Part shown: in pieces, positions 1-7,391 of the stretch | Position numbering within the stretch: position 1 is the stretch's first letter | How the letters are laid out: each line of letters begins with the position of its first letter | DNA from: Microcaldota archaeon | GTDB taxonomy: Archaea; Micrarchaeota; Micrarchaeia; Anstonellales; Bilamarchaeaceae | Reading direction: 5' to 3' | Length of the DNA stretch: 64,000 nt | Assembly: GCA_018812715.1 (NCBI GenBank) | Contig: JAHJCT010000011.1 | Location: 50,614-114,613 of the forward strand | The notes under the pieces: generated by a model | The model's database searches: none | Told to the model about the DNA's origin: nothing | The model's input: only the letters and a program-made list of their open reading frames with translations | Made by a program: the position numbers and the translations under genes

Positions 1-234
1 TCTAGACATATTTATCACTAATAATCTACTGATAAATCTTTAAAAAGCCATTGATTACAACATTTACTTCTTTTTGCGGATTAATTTGTTGCTATTATCA
101 AAAATATAAAAAGAGAAATTTGCATGCTCCCTTTTTTACGCCGTAAATTGTGTATCTATTTGTTATAAAAATAGTAAAAAGAACGTCCCTGGAAGGATTA
201 TGAGTTTTGACTGGAATCACTTTCAATACTTTTC

Positions 235-558
235 CTAACCAAAAGTTAAAACCCGGTCGGATTCCTCAACCAATTCAAGCAAGTCCTTCATGGTCGAGAT
301 AGGACAAACATTACTGCCCTCTTTCTGCCTTGATCTCAAGCAGGTTCCACAAGCCAATATCTCCCCCTTATTCTCAATGAAAGAGTCAGTCTGTTTCTTT
401 ACATCGTATTTCTCGTTTTTGATTTCTCCTACTTCCACACCTTTGTTTATCAGGAAGACTTTCGCTTCATGACCTGCTTTCAATGATGTAACGCCAAACC
501 TAAAAGCATTCCAGACAATTTCCGGTTCATTTGTGCTTATTACGATCCCAATTTTCAT
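235..558 (-). CDS. DsrE/TusD-like sulfur-relay family protein
   Basis: A 107-residue single-domain protein. It starts MKIGIVIST and has the DsrE-like pattern of a first beta strand, a helix with NAFRFGVTSLKAG and a second strand KVFLINKGVEV. A cysteine motif ACGTCL sits near residue 73, in the loop where DsrE proteins carry a reactive cysteine. Members of this family move sulfur or bind small redox ligands in the cytoplasm, but the substrate cannot be read here. I chose the ATG at 558 over an upstream GTG at 567 because GTGAT lies just before it as a ribosome site. It lies 32 nt downstream of a nitroreductase gene on the same strand and may be co-transcribed with it. Family confidence is good, function uncertain. 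Confidence 0.75.
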   Translation of the reverse strand: MKIGIVISTNEPEIVWNAFRFGVTSLKAGHEAKVFLINKGVEVGEIKNEKYDVKKQTDSFIENKGEILACGTCLRSRQKEGSNVCPISTMKDLLELVEESDRVLTFG

Positions 559-590
559 TTTTATCACTTTATAATTAAGAGATATTTTGT

Positions 591-1121
591 TTATATCCTC
601 TGTTCTTCTTCATACAAAACAATATCACGCAATGGTTTTCTGTTGTTTTTACTTTGCTGCAGCGCCGCATTCTTCGGATAGCCAATAGCAAGTCCGCCTA
701 AAATTCTCTGTTCCTTTCCAATTGCCAGTATCCTTTTTGTTGATCTGTCATCTAAACTCACCCAACAACATCCTAACCCAAGATCCCAAGCAGCAAGCCA
801 CATATTCTGCATCGCACATACCCCGCTATATGTATGTTGATCATGCTCGGCTAACCATTCATCCACCTTTGCTTTTATATCAACGGTAACAACAATAAGT
901 GTGTCTGCTTGAGATAAAAATTTTGCATGCTTGGACCTAATGACAAGCCTGTCAAATGTTTTTTTATTCCGGATTACAATGAAATGCCAAGGTTGGGAAT
1001 TAAGGGGACTCGGAGCGAACCGTCCTGCTTCTAAAATCTGGATAAGCTTTTTTTTCGGAATCCTTTTATCCAGCCATTCACGAACAGAACGCCTAGTTAA
1101 TATGGCTTCTATAGTTTTCAT
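591..1121 (-). CDS. Nitroreductase-family flavoprotein
   Basis: A 176-residue nitroreductase-fold protein. The N-terminus TIEAILTRRSVREW is the usual FMN-phosphate binding start, followed by the APSPLNSQPWHFIVI segment that packs on the flavin. The central AMQNMWLAAWDLGLGCCWV helix and the C-terminal IGYP segment are also typical. Such enzymes use NAD(P)H to reduce quinones, nitro compounds or other small molecules; the substrate is not predictable from sequence. The length is normal for a compact archaeal member. It starts at an ATG and is followed closely by the DsrE-like gene on the same strand. Confidence 0.88.
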   Translation of the reverse strand: MKTIEAILTRRSVREWLDKRIPKKKLIQILEAGRFAPSPLNSQPWHFIVIRNKKTFDRLVIRSKHAKFLSQADTLIVVTVDIKAKVDEWLAEHDQHTYSGVCAMQNMWLAAWDLGLGCCWVSLDDRSTKRILAIGKEQRILGGLAIGYPKNAALQQSKNNRKPLRDIVLYEEEQRI

Positions 1122-1270
1122 TCAACAAACACCGTGCTACAATGAACTTAAAAATATAAAAAAGAATCTAAAGAAAGTGCTTGCTAAGATTAGCCTATTA
1201 ACTATCTGAACTCTTACTAATTAGAGAAAAGTAGAGCATCCACCGACGTTAACATCAACTAAATACAGAT

Positions 1271-1474
1271 CGCCCCGGGAAGGACTCGAACCTTCGGCCT
1301 GCTGATTTGCGCTTTTTAAGAAAAAGCACCCAAAAACGGGGTCTCGTTTTTCCAAAAAACTAACAGTCAGCCGCTCTACCAAGTTGCCCTGCACCTTTTA
1401 GTAAAAGGCGCCCCAAAACCAATTCTCGTTTTTAGGACATCTTTTTTCAAAAAGCGCGTCTGAGCTACCGAGGC
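1271..1474 (-). tRNA. tRNA-Asn (GTT) with two introns
   Basis: The minus strand folds into a tRNA with acceptor GCCTCGG pairing with CCGGGGC, discriminator G, D-stem GCTC/GAGC, anticodon stem GCTGA/TCAGC with loop CTGTTAA, and T-arm GAAGG-TTCGAGT-CCTTC. Two insertions interrupt it. About 77 nt (roughly 1383-1459) split the D-loop between CAG and TTGGTA, and about 54 nt (1307-1360) follow A37 in the anticodon loop. Removing both gives a normal 73-nt tRNA. Both introns consist of A/T hairpins similar to those in the other tRNA genes here. The exact D-loop junction could move by 1 nt. Confidence 0.93.
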
Positions 1475-1511
1475 ATTAGATTACAATTGTTTAAGGATAG
1501 CAGTTTTAATA

Positions 1512-1640
1512 TTATGCCTCCTCGCAAGAACTCCAACCGCAGGAGTCACATTCCATGCAACCCTCTTTGTGGTGTAGTTTATTCTTGCATAATGGACATA
1601 TTCCACTAACCACCAATTCTTTTATTTCGTCCTCTGTCAT
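1512..1640 (-). CDS. 42-residue zinc-ribbon protein
   Basis: A short reading frame whose ATG overlaps the stop of the upstream gene (ATGA at 1640-1637), which indicates translational coupling. The 42-residue product has a CPLC knuckle, a GCMECDSCGW knuckle and a further Cys, giving one zinc ribbon. The arrangement CPxC...GCxxCxxCGWSxC resembles the C-terminal ribbon of adenosylcobalamin-dependent ribonucleotide reductase and similar detached ribbons. No reductase domain is nearby. It probably works with the product of the preceding gene. Coding is well supported by the motif and overlap; function is unknown. Confidence 0.7.
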   Translation of the reverse strand: MTEDEIKELVVSGICPLCKNKLHHKEGCMECDSCGWSSCEEA

Positions 1641-2029
1641 TTTGCTCCCATTATGGACTTCAGGCCTTTGATAATGCCTTCAGATTTAGCCTTCCATCCT
1701 GCTAGGAATCCCTGAAGACCATCCATTCCGCCTAGCATACTGAGCACTTCATCTGCTGAATCAAGTACTGCTTTATCTGAATCATAACTTCCAAAAAGGG
1801 CACGAAGAAGTGCAGATATCCCTCTTTTTGTATAAAGTGGCCCATCTCCCCTTTTCTTTCCTGCCCATTTTTTTATAAAATTCTTGGCTTTCAGTGTTCC
1901 TAAAAAATCGTCTGCATTGGCTGATTTTGTTGCTCCTGAAGGCTTCTGAGTCGTCTCTGGTTCTTCTCTCTCCTCGTCTCCCATCATCTTCTGTCTAAAC
2001 TGGCCAAGAAACATGTCAGTACCACTCAT
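1637..2029 (-). CDS. Hypothetical protein, upstream partner of the zinc-ribbon gene
   Basis: A 130-residue protein I do not recognise. Residues 15-40 are a polar, acidic linker. The rest is predicted helical and basic, including NFIKKWAGKKRGDGPLYTKR and a Gly/Met-rich segment LSMLGGMDGLQGFLAG near residue 100. There is no signal peptide or membrane segment. It is followed with a 4-nt overlap by a 42-residue zinc-ribbon gene, so the two are likely co-translated. The nucleotidyltransferase gene lies 20 nt upstream on the same strand. Confidence 0.65.
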   Translation of the reverse strand: MSGTDMFLGQFRQKMMGDEEREEPETTQKPSGATKSANADDFLGTLKAKNFIKKWAGKKRGDGPLYTKRGISALLRALFGSYDSDKAVLDSADEVLSMLGGMDGLQGFLAGWKAKSEGIIKGLKSIMGAK

Positions 2030-2049
2030 AAAAGTTTTATAAATTTACC

Positions 2050-2574
2050 CTAAATTCCGAGCCTGTCTAGGATTTTACCTGTCTTGAAAATAGAATCGTC
2101 TATCTTTTTTTCTAGTTTTATTATCTCTACTCCTTCCGGCTTCAGGAATTCAGACTGGTCATACCCATAAACTATTACATTTGGTTGGACAAATTCCAGC
2201 ATTTTTTTTGGATCATCAAATCCTTCTAAAGCTATATCAACTGCTTTTAATGATTCTACCATGATTTTTCTATACTCCTGCGAATGTACTGGTTCTCTTC
2301 CTTTTTTTCTTATGTGCTCATCTTTTGCTACTGCCACAACAAGCACGTCACCATATTCTTTTGCTTCATTTAACGTTACTACATGGCCTATGTGCAATAC
2401 GTCATATACTCCCCCAGTTAGAACTACCTTTATTTTCTTTCTTTCCTCTGGCTTCAAAAAGAATCTTCCTTCTTTCTCAATAAGTAATTCTCTTTCATGC
2501 TCAGGAAGAAAATGATATGCATCTTCTGGTATTCCTGCATATTTGAGTTGCATCACAAAGAGCTTTTTTCGCAT
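2050..2574 (-). CDS. Cytidylyltransferase-fold nucleotidyltransferase (FAD synthetase RibL-like)
   Basis: A 174-residue protein with the nucleotidyltransferase signature VVLTGGVYDVLHIGHV (residues about 48-64), including the catalytic HIGH. Further along are VVAVAKDEHIRKK and NVIVYGYDQ, which match the glycerol-3-phosphate cytidylyltransferase/archaeal FAD synthase group. These enzymes transfer CMP or AMP to a phosphorylated substrate. An extra N-terminal segment of about 45 residues, which I cannot assign, precedes the catalytic domain. FAD synthesis would fit the flavoprotein nearby, but the substrate is inference; an LPS-sugar or CDP-alcohol role is possible. Confidence 0.8.
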   Translation of the reverse strand: MRKKLFVMQLKYAGIPEDAYHFLPEHERELLIEKEGRFFLKPEERKKIKVVLTGGVYDVLHIGHVVTLNEAKEYGDVLVVAVAKDEHIRKKGREPVHSQEYRKIMVESLKAVDIALEGFDDPKKMLEFVQPNVIVYGYDQSEFLKPEGVEIIKLEKKIDDSIFKTGKILDRLGI

Positions 2575-2625
2575 GTTTATCTCTTATTTGTCGATGTTTT
2601 TAAACAATACTGCGGAAGCCTATAC

Positions 2626-2961
2626 ATGATAGATGGGTATTCATTTGGTCGTATTGTAGTAAATGGAAAAACCTATACAAATGATATCAAAATTTTCAAC
2701 AATATCATAAAACCAGATTGGTGGCGTAAAGAAGGCCACAAACTCTACTTAGAAGATATGCGGGATGTTCTTGCAGAAAAACCAAAAATAATAATCATAG
2801 GTTGTGGGCATGATGGTGTTATGAAAGTTATGCCAGAAGTTCATGAGTACTGTCAAAAGAATAAAATAGAATTAATCGAACTTTGGACTACTGAAGCAGT
2901 AAAAAAATTCAATGAATTAGCTGGGCCAGGAGTTATCGGTCTTTTCCATCTAACTTGCTAA
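2626..2961 (+). CDS. Mth938-like domain protein
   Basis: A 111-residue protein with the Mth938/AAMDC fold signature: IDGYSFGRIVVNGKTY at the start, PDWWRKEGHKL near residue 32 and IIIGCGHDGVMKV near residue 62. The ATG at 2626 was chosen because the family begins with this segment; longer upstream reading frame would overlap the divergent nucleotidyltransferase gene. The family is widespread in archaea and bacteria but its biochemical role is not settled. The last four bases overlap the 3' end of the convergent aldehyde dehydrogenase gene. Confidence 0.82.
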   Translation: MIDGYSFGRIVVNGKTYTNDIKIFNNIIKPDWWRKEGHKLYLEDMRDVLAEKPKIIIIGCGHDGVMKVMPEVHEYCQKNKIELIELWTTEAVKKFNELAGPGVIGLFHLTC

Positions 2962-4406
2962 TCAATTTGTGCCTTTTGCAATTTTCCTGAATAATCTACA
3001 TACACTGTTTTGAGATATGAAAATTCATCTATTCCTGTAATTCCTGCTTCTCTTGTATGGCCTGTTCCTTTTATCCCACCAAATGGTAAATGCACTTCAG
3101 ATCCTATCGTGCTGGAATTAATGTATGTTAAACCAGCCTCAATTTTCTGTACTGCTCTAAATCCATTACTAACATCCTTGGTGTAAATAGAAGAACTAAG
3201 GCCATACTCAATATCATTTGCCATTTCTATAGCATCATCTAATCTATCAAATTCTAAAACAGAAAGAATTGGTCCAAATATCTCTTCTTGGGCTATGTGC
3301 ATATCATTTGTTACTGATGTGAAAATTGTTGGCTGGTGGAAAAATCCCCTTCCAAATGCTTTTTTCCCTCCACAAAGCATTTTTGCCCCTTCCTTTTTTC
3401 CTATTTCAACATATCTCGCTGTTTTTTCCTGAGCTTTTTTGTTGATCAGTGGCCCAACATCAGTTGTTTTCAAAAGCGGATTCCCTAATCTCAGTTTTTT
3501 TGTTCTTTGCACAAGAGCTGCCAACAATTTTTCTTTTACTTTTTTGTGTACTATAACTCTGCTTGCAGCAGTGCATCGCTGTCCTGCTGTTCCAAATGCG
3601 CCCCAAAGTATTCCATCTACAGCAAGAGAAAGATCAGCATCGTCCATTACAATAATCGGATTTTTTCCTCCCAACTCCAACCCTACTTTCTTTAGTCCTG
3701 CATTTTTGACAATCCATTCCCCAGTAAATTTCGATCCTGTAAAAGACAAACCATGGATTTTTGGGTGTTTTACTATTGCTTCTCCAACATCTGAGGCTGA
3801 TCCAGTAACAAAGTTTACAACGCCAGGAGGAACACCCGCTTTTTCTAATATTTTTACAAGTTCATAAGCGCAAAGCGGCGTATCAGAGCTTGGCTTGAAT
3901 ACCACAGTATTCCCGCATACAAGTGCGGGAGCAATTTTCCATGCTGGTATTGCTATTGGGAAGTTCCAAGGGCTTATCAATCCCATAATCCCAACCGGCA
4001 TTCGTATTGTCATAGAGAATTTATTTCTCAGTTCACTTGTTGTTGTATGACCAAAAAGTCTCCTTCCTTCACCTGCCATATATTCAAAAACATCTATCGC
4101 TTCTTGTACATCACCAAGTGCTTCTGGCAAAACTTTTCCCATCTCAGTAGATACAAGTCTTCCTAATCTTTGCTTATCCTTTCTCAGTAAATCGGCTATA
4201 TTTTGTAATAATCTTCCACGTGTTGGCGGAGGAGTTTCAGACCATTTTTTGTAGGCATCTTCAGCAGCACCTACTGCCATTTTTACGTGCTTGTCTTTTC
4301 CTTTTGGGAATTTTGCAATTATTTTTTCTGTCGTTGGATTTATTGTTTCAAAAGTTTCGTCAGCACCAATCCATTTCCCATCAATGTACATCTTATAAAC
4401 AGGCAT
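2958..4406 (-). CDS. NAD(P)-dependent aldehyde dehydrogenase (succinate-semialdehyde/lactaldehyde type)
   Basis: A full-length 482-residue aldehyde dehydrogenase. The coenzyme-binding PWNFPIAIPAWKIAPAL segment, the GSKFTGEWI loop, the general base in LELGGKNP and the catalytic cysteine in AGQRCTAASR are all present. The C-terminal HLPFGGIKGTG loop is intact. These enzymes oxidise aldehydes to acids with NAD or NADP. The closest annotated group by motif is succinate-semialdehyde or lactaldehyde dehydrogenase, but the substrate remains inference. The gene stands alone, convergent with the Mth938-like gene and divergent from the dUTPase-fold gene across a 51-nt promoter region. Confidence 0.92.
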   Translation of the reverse strand: MPVYKMYIDGKWIGADETFETINPTTEKIIAKFPKGKDKHVKMAVGAAEDAYKKWSETPPPTRGRLLQNIADLLRKDKQRLGRLVSTEMGKVLPEALGDVQEAIDVFEYMAGEGRRLFGHTTTSELRNKFSMTIRMPVGIMGLISPWNFPIAIPAWKIAPALVCGNTVVFKPSSDTPLCAYELVKILEKAGVPPGVVNFVTGSASDVGEAIVKHPKIHGLSFTGSKFTGEWIVKNAGLKKVGLELGGKNPIIVMDDADLSLAVDGILWGAFGTAGQRCTAASRVIVHKKVKEKLLAALVQRTKKLRLGNPLLKTTDVGPLINKKAQEKTARYVEIGKKEGAKMLCGGKKAFGRGFFHQPTIFTSVTNDMHIAQEEIFGPILSVLEFDRLDDAIEMANDIEYGLSSSIYTKDVSNGFRAVQKIEAGLTYINSSTIGSEVHLPFGGIKGTGHTREAGITGIDEFSYLKTVYVDYSGKLQKAQID

Positions 4407-4457
4407 AGTTTAGCGTCTTCTCCAAACATTATAAACTTTTGTTGAGTACAATAAAGT

Positions 4458-4943
4458 ATGATTCTACCAAAACAACATCTTGAGAAAGGCAACATTATCG
4501 ATGGCTTACATGACAGCCAATACCAACCATGTGGCATAGACATAACTTTGAAAGAAGTCTATGGTTTCAAATCATCTGGTTTGATAGATTTTGATAATTC
4601 TGAAAGAAAGATTAGTGAGGTTGAACCTTTAGCTTTTGAAAATGATAAAGTCACACTAAAACCTGGTGCGTATAAAGTAATATTCAACGAATATGTTCGC
4701 ATACCTTCTGATGTAGCAGCAATGTGTCTTCCGCGTTCTTCCCTTCTTCGTTGTGGTGTAACACTTGAGTGTGCTTTATGGGATCCTGGCTATGAAGGAA
4801 GAAGCGAGGCACTTTTGTTAGTAAAAAATGACCACGGAATTACATTCAAAAGAAATGCAAAAATAGGGCAAATGGTTTTTGTCAAACTTCCAGAAGATGC
4901 CAAATCTGTTTATGAAGGCCAATACAAAGGAGAAAACAAATAA
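4458..4943 (+). CDS. dCTP deaminase / dUTPase family protein
   Basis: A 161-residue trimeric dUTPase-fold protein. It begins MILPKQHLEKGNIIDG, as archaeal family members do, has QPCGIDITLKEV as motif 1, IPSDVAAMCLPRSSLLRCG as the nucleotide-binding segment and ALWDPGYEGRSEALL as the catalytic strand. Enzymes of this fold hydrolyse dUTP or deaminate dCTP to keep uracil out of DNA. Sequence alone does not settle which activity this one has. Length is normal. It is convergent with the cDPG synthetase gene, meeting it without spacer. Confidence 0.85.
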   Translation: MILPKQHLEKGNIIDGLHDSQYQPCGIDITLKEVYGFKSSGLIDFDNSERKISEVEPLAFENDKVTLKPGAYKVIFNEYVRIPSDVAAMCLPRSSLLRCGVTLECALWDPGYEGRSEALLLVKNDHGITFKRNAKIGQMVFVKLPEDAKSVYEGQYKGENK

Positions 4944-6267
4944 TTATTTCAATATCTCATCAACTAATTCTGTAAGACTTCCTTTTCTCTCTTTAATACT
5001 GTAATTAATGTGCAAAACAGGAATATCTACTTTCAGAATTTTTGTTAAGTCTACAGGAGTTCCTGAAATCACAACATCTGCTCCACTTTTGTTTATTGTT
5101 TCTGCAAGATCTTCAATTTGCGTGCCATAATATCCCATTGCAGGTACTACCTTTTCCAGGTGTGGATACTTTTCATAAGTTTCTTTTATGCTCCCAACTG
5201 CATGAGGCCTTGGATCTATAATTTCAGCTCCATTCTTGCGTGCATATTCAAATCCTGCACCAAAAGTCATGCCACCATGCGTAACAGTTGGGCCATCCTC
5301 AACAACAATTGCTTTTTTCCCGTTTATATCCATCTTCTTATCTGCTGTAAGCTCCAAATCTGTTTCCAGAACCTTTGCATTAGGATTAGCCTTCTCCACA
5401 TTCTTCATTATTCTCTTTACATCAGCAGGGTTTTCTTCGACTTTGTTTATCACTATTACATCAGCTGATCGGAAATTTGTCTCTCCTGGATAATAGTACA
5501 TTTCATGTCCAGGCCTTAATGCATCAGCAACTACGAAATAAAGATCTGATTTAATGAATGGCATATCATTATTTCCCCCATCCCATATTACAACATCTGC
5601 TTCTTTCTCTGCTTCTTTAAGTATCTCAGCATAATCTATTCCAGCATAAACAACAATTCCATTTTTGATGTGTGGTTCATATTCTTCTCTTTCTTCTATG
5701 GTGCACTCGTGCTTGTCAAGATCTTCCATAGTTGCAAATCTTTGTATTTTTTGCTTTGCCAAATTCCCATACGGCATAGGGTGTCTTATAACTACAGTCT
5801 TTATTCCTCTTTCTTTCAGTATTTTTGTAAGCGTACGGGTAAGCGGACTTTTTCCACACCCAGTTCTTACAGCTGTTACTGCTATGGTTTTCTTTTCACT
5901 TTTAAGCATCGTTTCTCTGGGACCTAAAAGAACAAAACTTGCTCCACTTGCTTGCGTACGGGAAGCAAGATGCATAACATATTCATGAGACACATCAGAG
6001 TATGAAAAGTATACTTCATCTACCGAATGCTCTTTGATTAGTTTTTCCATATCTTTCTCATCATAAATTGCTATGCCTTCAGGGTAAAGCTTTCCTGCTA
6101 ATTCTGGCGGATATTTCCTGCCTGCAATTTTTGGTATCTGGGTTGCAGTAAACCCAACTACTTGATAAGCAGCATTACTTCGAAAAAACATATTGAAGTT
6201 ATGGAATTCGCGAACCTTCTGGCTAATCACGTCCTGCTGCACCGAGTATCAAAACCTTCTTTTTCAT
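4944..6267 (-). CDS. cpgS: Cyclic 2,3-diphosphoglycerate synthetase-like P-loop protein, interrupted by a 19-nt putative intron
   Basis: Exon 1 (6267-6226) encodes MKKKVLILGAAGRD. A 19-nt insertion (6225-6207) with an immediate TAG follows, then exon 2 (6206-4944) starts FHNFN and runs to the stop. Joining the exons recreates the conserved family start GAAGRDFHNFN and gives a 434-residue protein, the family's usual length. The P-loop VRTGCGKSP is near residue 130. WDGGNND and VINKVEENP follow, as in this COG2403 family. The enzyme makes the thermolyte/phosphate store cDPG from 2,3-DPG and ATP in the cytoplasm. Without splicing, only a GTG at 6242 could start the main frame, which would lose the conserved N-terminal Gly-rich strand. 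The 5' 41 nt overlap the end of the endonuclease gene. Confidence 0.85.
6207..6225 (-). other. Putative 19-nt BHB intron in a protein-coding gene
   Basis: On the minus strand the junction folds as a canonical bulge-helix-bulge. The outer exon helix is GGA with TCC. The central 4-bp helix is CGTG (exon) with CGCG (intron). The first 3-nt bulge is AT^T and the second is AA^T. The inner helix is AGCC with GGTT, closed by an AGAA tetraloop. Cutting at the standard position in each bulge releases exactly 19 nt and joins GAT to TTC, restoring GRD-FHNFN. The intron contains an in-frame TAG and has length 1 mod 3, so unspliced mRNA cannot give the full protein. The fold and frame were read directly; splicing is inferred. 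Confidence 0.8.
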
Positions 6268-7303
6268 GCTCTCTACTCTCATTTAGCATTTTAATAAGTT
6301 CCTCTCCTCTTTTTGAAAGTGAATAAAATTTGAAATATGGTGCATCACTTCCGGTTACACGTTTTTTTATGACTTTTGTCAAACCAAAATAAGTATCTTT
6401 TCCTAATGCATCTCTAACTGACCAATGAGAACGATTTGTTTTATCTGCAATCTCATTTATCAAAAGAGGTGGGCTGTCCATTAAAATAGACCAATATCTC
6501 ATATGTGAACGCGTGTATTGTTTTCTCAGATAACATTTTATCAATTTAGTCCATTGTCTTTTGGATGAACTAAAATGCCCATCAAGAATTAAATTTGTCA
6601 TATTATGTACGCCAGTAATGCTTATCTCAAATGAGCCTTTTGTATATCGTATACGTGGTACTGTATCATACAATTCTTTGAAACAATCATAAAGGAAATC
6701 TTTCATATCTCCATCTTTGACAGTTATGCAGATTCCATACAAGTATCCATTTCTCTGAAGGATGGAGCCATCACCAACTTCATACCCATCTAAGAAACTT
6801 TTTGTAAGATCTTTATTGTTTTTTATTATCTGAAGTGATTTTTTTACAATCTTATTGAAAATAATTGCAAAAATGGTATTGTGTATTCGTAAGTCAACAA
6901 TATCCTGTCTCGCTTTTTTGGTATTATTCGCTTTAATGTGCTCTATATCTAATTTCTTTTTCCACAATTTTTCAATTTTATTTAAATTCTTTCTATCCAT
7001 CGGAGTTTTGATATATGCTCTCCACATCTTACTATTGACACCAAATTCCTTTTCTATTGCCCTCTTGAATTTTTCTATCAATTCTATTTCACGATTTGCT
7101 ATTCCAATACCAGAGTACATTTGTTTAGATCCCTCAGCAATAAAAAATCCGATTAACCAAGCTACCTCTTTGTTTATACTGATGTATCGTGCCATCTCAA
7201 TTTTTGTTCTTTTTGAGGCACTAACTAAAACTAATTTTTCATTATTCTTACTATAGATTGTTTCGTTACTAATAAGGTTTTCTATGTCTAATTTTTCTAT
7301 CAT
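6227..7303 (-). CDS. LAGLIDADG homing endonuclease
   Basis: A 358-residue protein with two LAGLIDADG motifs: WLIGFFIAEGS at about residues 49-59 and FLDGYEVGDGS at about 170-180. A C-terminal region with a winged-helix look (INEIADKTNRSHWSVRDAL) follows. The acidic residue ending each motif is kept, so it is likely an active monomeric nuclease that cleaves a long DNA target. There are no intein splicing motifs at its ends, so it is freestanding. Its final codons read through the start of the cDPG synthetase gene in another frame, and its TGA stop (6229-6227) sits one base before the proposed exon 1/intron junction. A promoter with the shared motif at 7339-7360 lies upstream. Confidence 0.88.
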   Translation of the reverse strand: MIEKLDIENLISNETIYSKNNEKLVLVSASKRTKIEMARYISINKEVAWLIGFFIAEGSKQMYSGIGIANREIELIEKFKRAIEKEFGVNSKMWRAYIKTPMDRKNLNKIEKLWKKKLDIEHIKANNTKKARQDIVDLRIHNTIFAIIFNKIVKKSLQIIKNNKDLTKSFLDGYEVGDGSILQRNGYLYGICITVKDGDMKDFLYDCFKELYDTVPRIRYTKGSFEISITGVHNMTNLILDGHFSSSKRQWTKLIKCYLRKQYTRSHMRYWSILMDSPPLLINEIADKTNRSHWSVRDALGKDTYFGLTKVIKKRVTGSDAPYFKFYSLSKRGEELIKMLNESREHEKEGFDTRCSRT

Positions 7304-7338
7304 TATCTAATTTACTTTTCCCTAATTAATAAATAAAC

Positions 7339-7360
7339 AGAGACCTCATTTCCGCAGAAA
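7339..7360 (-). promoter_or_regulatory. Promoter-proximal motif, copy 1 (upstream of the endonuclease gene)
   Basis: Read on the minus strand this is TTTCTGCGGAAATGAGG followed by TCTCT. It matches two other sites at 34707-34728 and 45988-46009 at most positions. A TATA-like TTTATTTATTAA follows at once (about 7325-7337), and the endonuclease ATG lies 35 nt from the motif. The position just upstream of TATA is where archaeal BRE elements and activator sites sit. The factor that binds it is unknown. Confidence 0.55.
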
Positions 7361-7391
7361 CTCTCTTAAATTTAGACAATAAAAATCCTTT

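Noticed and set aside
4944..6242. cDPG synthetase starting at GTG 6242 as an ordinary uninterrupted gene
   Set aside because: That start gives MQQDVISQK in place of the conserved Gly-rich strand, and the true N-terminus is encoded immediately upstream in another frame with a perfect BHB between them.
6227..7303. Intein in the cDPG synthetase
   Set aside because: The endonuclease frame has its own start and stop, lies in a different frame from the host gene and lacks splicing motifs.
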